This document shows, in pieces, positions 1 to 8,725 of a stretch of DNA of 64,000 bases. The first letter of the stretch is position 1. The number at the start of each line of letters is the position of its first letter. Source of the stretch: Marsupella aquatica (Eukaryota; Marchantiophyta); contig OZ316897.1 in the NCBI GenBank assembly GCA_973895155.1, positions 15,252,001-15,316,000 of the forward strand, written 5' to 3'. The position numbers and the translations under genes are program-made. The notes beneath the pieces are model-generated. The model made no database searches. It was given only the letters and a program-made list of their open reading frames with translations, and had not been told where the DNA came from.

Positions 1-240
1 TTAAAGGAACCTTCCAATCTACTTTACGCAGTGTTTCTGATGATTCCGAGCATCCTTGACAGGACGTGTGGGCTCACTTAGTCAATGGTGACTGACCTCC
101 ATGACTAACTGACTCAATCCACATTAGCCTGTGGGTCCTCACCTTGCAAGCGGATATGGTCATAATTATGGATGTAACTATTCTGTGACTCCGCCAAAAA
201 GCTGAAACAAGTAGCAGCACGTGCATTTTCGTCTCTGCAA

Positions 241-297
241 GTGGACATGCCGATACAGTCATTTTGTGTAACTTTCAGCTACACCAAGCAACACGAG
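241..297 (+). repeat. 57-bp dispersed repeat, second copy at 3579-3634
   Basis: Positions 241-297 and 3579-3634 read nearly the same in direct orientation, sharing 'gccgataca', 'tgtgtaactttc' and 'aagcaacacg'. The similarity stops abruptly on both sides. The two copies bracket the reverse-transcriptase pseudogene. They are too short and too diverged to call LTRs. Confidence 0.7.
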
Positions 298-328
298 AGT
301 AGTCTCCAGTCTACAATGGTTATACATT

Positions 329-545
329 TCAAACTGCCAAAAAACCCAATCCCTGGCAAGAAACCCAATCAAGGGAGAAAAAGCAATTATTATATATTTC
401 AAACTGCCAAAAAACCCAATCCCTTCAAACTGCCAAAAAACCCAATCCCTGGCAAGAAAAGGCAAGAAACCCAATCAAGGGAGAAAAAGCAATTATTATA
501 TTTATATACTTCAAACTGCCAAGAAACCCAATCAAAGGAGAACAA
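329..545 (+). repeat. Tandem repeat rich in CAAACTGCCAAAAAACCCAATC
   Basis: A unit of about 70-100 bp occurs about two and a half times. Each copy contains 'aaactgccaaaaaaccc', 'ggcaagaaacccaatc' and 'gggagaaaaagcaatt'. The open frames across it are a by-product of the repeat. Confidence 0.7.
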
Positions 546-627
546 GGAAAACGCCAAAAAGCCAACAGGACCAGGGCAATTGGTTATGTAGACTTTATCA
601 TTGTGATTTTTAGCTGTAGTATAAGCT

Positions 628-829
628 AACATGTGGTAAAGCAAACTGTAGCAAATGGTGCTATAATTATTTTGCTAGAGGACAAGTTAGCGACCCACTC
701 TACCTAGACGTTACTTAGTTCCTTGAAATCATTGTATGGCCCCCAATGTAGTAAAGGAAACTGTAACAAATGATGTCAGGATTATTTGCTAAAAGACAAC
801 TTGGGGACCCACTCCACCTAGAAGTCATA
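628..829 (+). repeat. Imperfect direct duplication, period about 120 bp
   Basis: Positions 628-716 and 748-829 are diverged copies. Both contain an 'aaactgtaacaaatg'-type motif, a variant of 'attatttgct', and 'gacccactc.acctaga'. Confidence 0.55.
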
Positions 830-1154
830 TACTGTTGTTCATTGGCTAGGGCCTCTCTTGTTTTGACAAGAGAATATCGAATGAGGGGCATCTGAGTACA
901 ATTTTAATGTTAAAAAACTCAAAATAGAAATGGACCAAGTGACTAACCATCTTCTAGTAGTAGGGAGTCTCAAAACGGGGCAGTCCGGAAGTTCACTGCT
1001 TCTTCATTTTACCTGGGCAATCTCTTGACAAACTGAACCACACCTCCAAATTCAGTCCTGAAAAGTTCTGCTTTCATCAGCCTGTGACATCTCTTGACAA
1101 ACTGAAGCCCACGTCAAACTTCAGAGTTTAAGACCCCATTGTGTGCTCTAGTAA

Positions 1155-3023
1155 GGCTTCTCAAAACTTTTACTCATTCATGCTTTGAGGGCGGCGGATC
1201 CAGACATCCAGTCCCTGATCACCTTTGTCCATTTTTTTTATGGACTCGAGGCCCCACTCTTCTATAGTCATCACTCCTCTATTGGAGTGTATACCACTAT
1301 TTCTTGTGCAAAAGGTACACGTCAGGGTGACCCTTTGGGTGGGCCTCTTTTTGCCATTGCCAATTTTACAGTTTTACGGGAAACCGCCATGGCCCACCCC
1401 CAGTGTATCTTCCCCTCCCTTTCAGATGACACCCACATCATTGGTCCTCTTGCCGCGGTTACTTCTGCCCTCGCCACTCTTTCCACCCATTTGATGGGCC
1501 TCGGTTTACGGGTTCAGCCTATGAAGAGTCGTGCATGGAATCCAGCTGGGTTACCCTTTGATCTTGCGCTTCCCCCAGGGTTCTTACGTCCAGACGATGG
1601 TCTTCGGGTCCTTGGCTCCCCAGTCGGTACCGCTTCCTTTTGCTCATCTTTCATCGCTGACGCTCTACAGGCTGCCTTAGCCCCTACTCTTATGCTCCCT
1701 AAGTTAGCAGATTCTCAGGCAGCATTTGGGATGTTGTTGAGGTGCATCCACCCTCGTGCGTCTTATCTGGCTCGGATGCATCCCCCTACCAAGGATCTTT
1801 ATCTCCACCTTCGAGCATTTGATATCTCCATTCGTGAGACTCTGGCCTCTCTTTTAGGGCCGGGTACGTTGCTCTCATCTCCGTGGCTTCATTGACAACT
1901 CGGTCTTCCTATTTCTCAGGGTGGTTTTGGGCTTACTTCCATTGAGAGCCTTGCACCTTTGGCCTTTTTGGGTGCGTGGGTGGCCGCCTTCTCATTGTTG
2001 GTCGATCATTTCCTTACTAAGGATCGCCCTTTCTTACTTTCATCTTTCATGGAGGTAGAGGAGGGTTCCCTCCCGTTTCAGGTTTATTTGCGCACGGCGC
2101 GGTCATCATTACCAGATCCCGTTCACGTCGCGTTACCTTCTTTTCAGGAGTTTTTATCCTTGGATCCCGTCCGTCTTTAGGCAGACCTCGTTGGGCGTAT
2201 GCACACTTTCACCCTTTCCAACATCCTCTCTGACGCACCTGACACGGACTGAGCTCGGATTCTTTCTTCCGGAGGGAAGGGCGCAGGAGGATGGCTTCAG
2301 GCCAATCCAGCCATTCCTCATTTGCGGATGTCTTCAGCGGAGTTCTCCACAGCCATGCGTCTTTGTATGGGGCTGCCCCACCCTCTTCTTGGAGGTTTAC
2401 CTCCTTCTTGCACTTGTGGGAAGCCTTGTGATGCCACAGGTGTCCATCTTCTTCGGTGCAGTTTGGGAGGTGAAACTATTATCATTCACAACGTTGTGCG
2501 AGATGCGATTGCTCAGGTTCTCTCTGGCTCTTTGGTATGCGTGCGACAGGAGGTGGTACTCGAGTTACCTGGTCCTCCATCACAACGGTTACGGGTGGAT
2601 CTTACCATGGTCCGTGAGGGTCAACGTACTTTGGCAGAGGTAGTGGTGGTAAACCCATTGCGCCAAGACATCATTGGGACAGCGGCAACAACGGCAGGGG
2701 CAGCAGCGTCACGTGCGTCAACAACAAAGGAGACCAAATATGTTGCACAAACTTCATCCGACAACTTCCTCCCCCTTGCTCTGGAGCTATTTGGGCGTCT
2801 TCATCATCAGTTTGATGGGCTTCTTTGGCAAGTTGCCCAGGATGTTCATGACCGAATGGGTCCCACCAGACCCCCACTATTTGTTTTGATGAGGTATTTT
2901 TGCCAACGCATTTCAATCACCTTATAGCATGCTCAAGCTCAGGTCATCTATCATCTCTTACAATGGGTGCTAGTGTACCTCCGCAACAGCTACTCCCCTA
3001 GAGAATGTTCCAATCCCACTTAG
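1155..3023 (+). pseudogene. Non-LTR retrotransposon RT plus C-terminal zinc knuckle/nuclease, 5'-truncated
   Basis: One continuous frame (frame 3, first full codon 1155) carries the second half of a non-LTR reverse transcriptase. Visible motifs are GTRQGDPLGGPLF, the catalytic box written SLSDDTHIIG (an F/L-x-DD variant), and a GGFGL motif. Downstream comes a C-x-C-x(7)-G-x-H-x(3)-C zinc-knuckle region near 2407-2457. It is followed by a D-x(12)-E-V pattern near 2596-2640, as expected of a restriction-like (PD-(D/E)XK) endonuclease. This order is typical of RLE-class LINEs. Four nonsense codons interrupt the same frame (TGA 1893, TAG 2178, TGA 2250, TAG 2925) with no frameshift, so coding similarity runs on to the stop at 3021-3023. 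The N-terminal part of the RT is missing, which is usual for 5'-truncated insertions. The clade is not determined. Confidence 0.8.
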
Positions 3024-3055
3024 CTACTCCCCTAGAGAATGTTCCAATCCCACTT
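2990..3055 (+). repeat. 34-bp tandem duplication at the pseudogene 3' end
   Basis: 'gctactcccctagagaatg' and the bases that follow it occur twice in succession, at about 2988-3021 and 3022-3055. The first copy overlaps the end of the RT-derived frame. Confidence 0.75.
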
Positions 3056-3296
3056 GCCTATCTAGTTTTGACCCTTATGTGGACTATTAACTTTTTGCCA
3101 CATTTGCTAGGAATGTTGAGGACCTCGGTCGTTTGGGTTAATTTTAGTGCCTCTTTCTTGGTTTTTAGGGGTTCCCTATTGCTCTTTCTTACTTTTAGTT
3201 ATTCTTTCTTGGTGTTATCTTGGTGTGTAGAGGTTCCATTTTGCTCACTTCTTTTAAGTTTGGTTTATGTCCACTTCGGACCCTCTTTTGTTTGTT

Positions 3297-3512
3297 CATT
3301 TGTACTCTATTTGGTACCTTTCTATAAAATGTTCATTTGTACTCTATTTGGTCCCTTTCTATAAAAAGTGCATATATTCATTTGTAATCTATTTGGTCCC
3401 TTTCTATAAAAAGTGTTTGGTCCCTTTCTATAAAAAGTGCATATATTCATTTGTAATCTATTTGGTCCCTTTCTATAAAAAGTGTTTGGTCCCTTTCTAT
3501 AAAAAGTGTGTA
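3297..3512 (+). repeat. Tandem repeats of 'ggtccctttctataaaaag'
   Basis: A unit built from 'tttggtccctttctataaaa' with or without 'gtgcatatattcatttgtaatc' recurs about six times. It lies just downstream of the LINE-like pseudogene. Short tandem repeats are a common 3' tail of some LINE families, so this may be the element's own 3' end. Confidence 0.7.
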
Positions 3513-3634
3513 TATTTCTCTCATCCAGTAGCTCTTGTTATGAGAACTTTTGGTGTGAGATTTTAGAAATGGGAGAAGTGGATACGCCGATACATTCATT
3601 GTGTAACTTTCGGCTACATCAAGCAACACGTGAC

Positions 3635-4636
3635 TTTGGAAATGGAATGTTGTCTCAAAGTTAGATTTTATATTATGGAGTTTGGGATAGTCTCTTCGGT
3701 CCCTCCGGTTGTGGGACCCGCTAAAGATTTTAATAATGAGGCAATATTGTCCCAAAACAGATTTTTATAACAAGAGGAATTTTTACACTGGGCAAGAGTT
3801 GGGAGACATGTGTCTCAAAAGTTTAGGGTAAAATTTGTAGGCCTTTACTTGGTAACATTAACACCCGAAGGCGAAGGTTAGGTTCTCTATCAGGTCCAAC
3901 GTCCACGAGTCTTGTATGATCACAATGATTAATGTTGTGTCCGTGGGCTTTTCAATCCGGTAAGGAAAGACTCCAAAGTTACAAGACAGTTGTGAAGGTA
4001 TTATTTAAAAGGCAAAGAACAACTCCCACAATTTAAGGCAGTTCCCATGGGAAATATCAGGGTAAGATTTCCCATGGGAAAGATCCACAACTTGTGGAAT
4101 TTCTCATGCGGAAGCGCTATCCTGGCCTGTTGTATTCTTCCCGCTACCGTGGAAGGGAGCATGCAGAGCAGCTGCATACTTGTTAGCCTGTACCTCGAAA
4201 ACCCATTATCGTTCTGGGATCCAAGAGTACGTAATTCTCAGACCGCAGATCTGGTGCCAATAAAACTCTTCTGGGACACTAGTCAGACATTACAAAAAGC
4301 TGCTACAAAAAATCAAGCTCCAACTCGGAATACATTTGTAGGATTGAAAGCAGCATAGTCAAGCTCCTATTCGGAACACTTCTGTAGGGTTGAAAGCATC
4401 ATACTTTGATTATGACGGGTAAAAACTAGGGTCGTGAACCACAAGCACCCAGGAAGGATCGGAATACACAACTTGTCGAGAGTCAAAATCCCAATGCACT
4501 AGAATTGGGAGCCAGACTTAATATCTACTCTGAATTCGTTGGCCTGGAGGGCCAGTTCATTATACTCGTAGGCTAAATCACCTCTCGGCATACGTGACAC
4601 AGTCAATGGGCCTAATTTCAAACAAAACCCTGCTTC
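3635..4636. other. Intergenic, RPP3 3' flank
   Basis: No protein-like frame was recognised. 'tttcccatgggaaa' is a 14-bp palindrome whose core appears twice, around 4045-4056 and 4068-4081. The last part probably includes the 3' UTR of RPP3, which is on the minus strand. Confidence 0.5.
4314..4402 (+). repeat. 45-bp tandem duplication
   Basis: Positions 4314-4358 and 4359-4402 are diverged copies. Both contain 'caagctcc', a 'cggaa.ac' motif and 'gtaggattgaaagca' or a close variant. Confidence 0.7.
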
Positions 4637-6435
4637 TTAGTCGAAAAGTGAGAAACCGATGTCACCATCGCTCTCTTCTTCCTCCTCAGGTTCCTCCTTC
4701 GCAGGAGCTGCTTCCTCCTTGACTGCTGCAGGAGCACCGCCTCCTCCACCACCACTGCCAATAGCACCACCAGCGCCACCACCGAGGATAACCTGTTATC
4801 CAGAGGGTTCAACCACAATCTCGACACGGTCAGCCTCGTTACATCAAGTGGTTAGGAGAAGTCCCAGTCCAATGCCAGGTTCACTACTTAAAAGTACAAT
4901 CAGGGTGATGAATTCTCCAATGCGGAGAGCCCTGCTACAATTTAATCACGTCAGGGAATCACTGGGCTACATGAAAACAATGTACGCCACTTCAGTAAGA
5001 CAACAAACAGCTCAATGTACCGACGATAGAAATGTAGGGTGCATGGTCTATCCCAAAGAGTAAAGGCGACGACGTCGCTCCCCAGGGCTATGGAATATGC
5101 CACCTTACTCGGAAGCATACATACCTCGGAGGTAGTAGCCATCGACGAGCTTTCGATATCTGACGTTCACGCAAGAACATACGACATCTGAGACCCTGAC
5201 GAGTCTTGTCGCTCTACGGCGTGAGGGCGGACATCCAGCCAAGGATGTCTTTCCCCCGTCATGCACAATGTTTCATTTTAAAGCAGAACCCTCACCAGAG
5301 ACAGATACAGTGCTCCGAAGTTGGACAAGCAAATGCGCGGAGCACCACAAAAACCTAACTTTCGGAAACCTAAAATGGGATTTCAGGTAATAAGCTAGAA
5401 AAGAAGCAGTTGGCAGCCAGAGGGAACAAAGGGGTTCGTACGTGACACACGGACTCATTTAAACAAAATGAGTACCAGAGAGAAAAATGAAACCAATTTA
5501 ATGACTGAGTAATGTAGGGTGCATGGTCTATCCCAAAGAGTCAAGGCGACGACGTCGCTCTCCAGGGCTATGGAATATGCCACCTTGCTCGGAGGCATAC
5601 ATACCACGAAGGTAGCAGCCATCAACGAGCCATTTCTATACGACGTTCACGCACGATCATACGACATATGAGACCCAGTCGGGTCTGGTCGCTCAGTAGC
5701 GTTAGGGCGGCCATCCAGCCAAGGACGCCTAACCCCCGTCGGGACTGACATAGGACAATTCATGAAAAGCGTGACTCTAGAGTAGCAAGAAATCCACGGA
5801 GCGCACGGAAAACTACGCATCTAAAAACGTGCGCCAAAAATTCAATCCTCGAGCAATCGAAACAGAAACTAGCACTAAACCAGCCAGTAGGCCATTGGGG
5901 CACTGTACATCGCATTGGGACACACATGCCTCCAGCATGCCATGAATGCACCCGGGAGCGTACCCACAACATAAAGCAACAGCTCGCGTCGAACACTAAA
6001 AGCTCAAACCCTGAATCTACTACGAACAAGAGCACCAAGAGAAACAGAAGCCAGGGGGCCAAGAAGTGTGGCGACAACATAGTAAGTAAGTGAGAGACGG
6101 CAGAGGTATAACATTGCACATGAACATTGCGACCTATTTCAAATCAACTCAAACACTACGGATCTGCTCTCGGCGAGCGCAGCAAGAGACATTCCTGCCC
6201 GGGTAGGAGGGCAAGTAACGTGGCCAAATACCTGAGCAACGGCAGAGGTCGGTGTGATGATCGAGAAGCTGGAGGAGACGGAGTTGGGGCCGGCCGTCTG
6301 CAGGGCGAGGTTGACGAGCTTTCTCTGCAAAGCGAAGGTCGACGCCGCACTCTCTTCGAGACTATGCTCCCCTCCGAACTGCTTGGCCGTCCATGTTCCA
6401 CCGGACTCCTTCGCGATGAAAGTGAAGACCGCCAT
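4637..6435 (-). CDS. RPP3: 60S acidic ribosomal protein P3 (two exons)
   Basis: Plant P3 joins P1/P2 and P0 in the lateral stalk of the 60S subunit, which recruits translation GTPases. Exon 1 (6435-6232) opens with MAVFTFIAKESGG, the typical P3 start, and ends SAVAQ before a CAG|GTATTT donor. Exon 2 (4792-4637) follows a TAACAG acceptor in phase 0 with VILGGGAGG. It runs through a Gly/Ala hinge into an acidic tail ending EESDGDIGFSLFD, the conserved P-protein C-terminus. The model gives 119 aa, the usual P3 size. An in-frame ATG 45 bp upstream would add 15 residues, but MAVFTF matches the family start. The 1,439-bp intron contains a 480-bp-period duplication. Telo-boxes and a site II element lie upstream (separate entry). 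Family assignment is very secure; the exon junctions rest on motif and frame. Confidence 0.95.
5031..5740 (-). repeat. Direct duplication (230 bp, period 480) inside the RPP3 intron
   Basis: Positions 5031-5260 and 5511-5740 are about 85-90% alike by eye and exactly 480 bp apart. Both begin 'aatgtagggtgcatggtc' and end near 'cccccgtc'. No flanking target duplication, PBS or PPT was seen, so an intronic segmental duplication fits better than a small LTR element. Confidence 0.8.
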
Positions 6436-6587
6436 CTCCACCGATTGTCTCTCCGGGCCGAGGGGATTACTTATGTGCAAGCTATGTACAAAGAGCTCTT
6501 GAGGCGCGAGGCGAATAACTGAACTGAGCTGAGCGAAAGGGAGAGTTTCGGCGTTTCAGGAGCGGCCTTGTTCGTGCAAACGCTCGA

Positions 6588-6723
6588 TTAGGGTTCGGGA
6601 GTTTTAGGGTTTATGGTTTTCGCATTCGTACAAATGGCATACAACTTTTTCGTCCACCATAAAGCACTCCCAAAGGCTCCATATAGGGGGAAAACAAACC
6701 CTGCCAAAAGAAAAATAGGCCCA
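6588..6723 (-). promoter_or_regulatory. RPP3 promoter motifs: telo-boxes and site II
   Basis: Read on the minus strand there is AAACCCTAA (6604-6612), a second AACCCTAA (6588-6595) and TGGGCC (6718-6723). Telo-boxes paired with TGGGCC/T site II elements are a known hallmark of plant ribosomal-protein promoters. They lie 150-290 bp upstream of the RPP3 ATG. A TATATGG-like stretch lies near 6679-6685. The transcription start is unknown. Confidence 0.7.
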
Positions 6724-6734
6724 AGAAAGGAAAA

Positions 6735-6952
6735 CAGTTTTTGATTACTTTGTCACTAAAGATATTCTAATTCATAATATTACCACTATTTTTTCCTTAT
6801 TTATAATAATGTCACTGTTTTGCATACGATAACAAGTTTACCAAGGTAACTAGGGGAACTATATACGGAAAACCGTGGCATTTTTGTAAATACAAAAAAA
6901 AAGATAGTATTGTAAATGTAAACATCTTTAGTGACAATGTAGTTAAAAACTG
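6735..6952. mobile_element. MITE with ~57-bp terminal inverted repeats
   Basis: The left end from 6735 (CAGTTTTTGATTAC) and the reverse complement of the right end from 6952 (CAGTTTTTAACTAC) match over about 57 bp. They share 'ttgtcactaaagat' at the same offset. The interior is AT-rich and non-coding. No clean target-site duplication is visible, so the superfamily is open. It sits just upstream of the RPP3 site II element. Confidence 0.75.
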
Positions 6953-7834
6953 GAAAGAAAAAACAAGGAAAACCCAAGAGCCAAAGTAGACGAGTCCCCA
7001 ACAAGCAAACTAAACTACTCTATAGCCCTACTGAGTGACAAAGATGAGAAGTTTGGTAGAGCTCCATATATAGCAAACCACATAGGAGGGTCACGAAGAG
7101 AAATTTGACTAGAAACCCTGAAATAAACCTCCTTGGCCCAGCAAAGAATAATGAATGAGTGAGCCCTTTGATAACTGATTTCCACCAAGTTTTCAATTTT
7201 GCATTTGATTTGTTTTTCTCTGGAATAAGACAAATTAAAGCTAAATGAGAAATGGAAGATTCGGGGACACAAATGAGAGATATGACCACAAATGAGAGAT
7301 ATGACCGCCAGCATGAACATGTCAAACACTGACCAACACAAAATATTAATAACATTTACACTTGTGTTCCAAGGATGATGGGAGCATGCATTTGACTAGC
7401 AATAGGAGGTTTTGAGCAAATTCATCATTATTTGTTCATGCATTGGCCCCTTGATCATTCGCATGCAATTAAAGGAGTTGGGTCTTTAGTTACCATGGTT
7501 GTTGTGTATGCAACCTTTTACACTCTCATATCACAACACTATCAAGTCCCGAGAGTAAGGTAACACTGTACAATTCTTGTGTCCACTCAAGTAGTACTAT
7601 GAAACATTTGTGTTCATTTGAGCTTCAATACTTGCCAAATGATTTTTGTAATGGTTTTTAGCTTTTGAGCAAAAGAGGAGAGCATGAAGCCAAATGAATA
7701 AAATAGAGGCAAAAATGACAGGATTCTAGGATAAATCATCACACACACTAAAGCAAAGAAACAAAACTAAATTGATTTCCTTCAAGGAATGAGGGAGAGA
7801 TAAAAGATAAACTAACATGAAGGATGTTTGTGAG
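6953..7834. other. Intergenic, nothing recognised
   Basis: AT-rich sequence with short open frames on the minus strand (7015-7355) that match no family I know. No RNA gene or repeat array was seen. Confidence 0.5.
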
Positions 7835-8725
7835 TATGTTGAGTCGATACAAATTGCCATTTTGGGTGGAAGTTGTCAGCAATCGTGCTTATTTAGATGA
7901 TCTCTCCTAGCCGTGCAATCAATGACAAACCCCCTTTGAGATTGGCACAATCAACTTTCTAAATTGTTCACAGCTTACAGTTTTGGGCTAGGATGCATAT
8001 GCACATGTAGCTTAAAATAATTATAGAACTAAGGTAGATCCTCAAGCCTAGAAATATAGTTTTCTTGGATATCAACATGAAGTTAAAGGTTATTGGTTGT
8101 GGGATCCAGTTAATTACAAATTACCTATTACTGGGGGTGTATCCCTCAATAGAGCCAACATTAAAGGAGGGGGAGGTAATTCAAATACCTACTAATGACA
8201 AAACAATGTCTCCTAATCTAGATGAATTGATAGGAGTCAGAGGATGAGCCACATACATAGCAGCATTATTGTATCACAAAGCACACTACACCCAAATCAA
8301 CTAGAGTCTTCAATGCAAAGAGAACTTGCATGTGAAAGTCAAGCCTGAGAAAGATATGGAAGTTTTTTTTATCAAGCGGATTTGGATGAAGTTTCTGTTT
8401 ATGCATACTAGATCACTAAAGATGTAGATCCACCTTTGTTTTGCAAGGCTCTAAATTTTATTGACAAGCAAATATGGCAAACAACAATGTGCATGAAACT
8501 GAATCACTTCACAATCACAAGACTTTGGACCTCACAAATCTTTCTAGTGAGAAATAGACAGTTGACACCATGTGGGTGTACAAAATATGATGAATCCACA
8601 AAGGATGCTCCGAAGATATTTAAGGTTTGGTTGGTAGTCAAGGGTTTTATTCAACGAAAGGTTTTAGACTACAATGAGGTTTTCTCAATTGTCGTGCACA
8701 TATATACAGATCGCTCAATCAAATA
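7835..8725 (+). pseudogene. Degraded Ty1-copia pol fragment (integrase C-terminus to RT)
   Basis: Broken frames carry copia motifs in the correct order. An integrase segment reads PFWVEVVSNRAYLDD at about 7848-7895. The post-integrase FLGYQHEVKGYWLWDP box is at about 8063-8110. Near 8480-8725 the RT entry region shows KVWLVVKGFIQ and DYNEVFSIVV. Stop codons and frameshifts separate these blocks, and the gag, protease and RNase H parts are absent. No LTRs were found nearby. It is on the opposite strand from the large copia element at 56-63 kb and is much more decayed. Confidence 0.8.

Larger units (their letters stand above)
1..1154. other. Intergenic, repeat-rich, no gene seen
   Basis: No frame here resembles a known protein. 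The stretch holds several short duplications listed separately. There is also an imperfect direct repeat at about 1018-1125, in which the phrase 'tctcttgacaaactgaa' occurs twice about 65 bp apart. Confidence 0.6.

Noticed and set aside
4659-5063. Plus-strand 134-codon frame rich in Ser and Pro
   Set aside because: It is the antisense shadow of RPP3 exon 2 (Gly/Ala hinge and acidic tail) running on into the intron duplication.
5031-5740. Possible small LTR (TRIM) element in the RPP3 intron
   Set aside because: The direct repeats lack a target duplication, tRNA primer site and purine tract, so intronic segmental duplication is the simpler reading.
6127-6522. Plus-strand 131-codon frame
   Set aside because: It is antisense to RPP3 exon 1, which matches the P3 family from its first residue.
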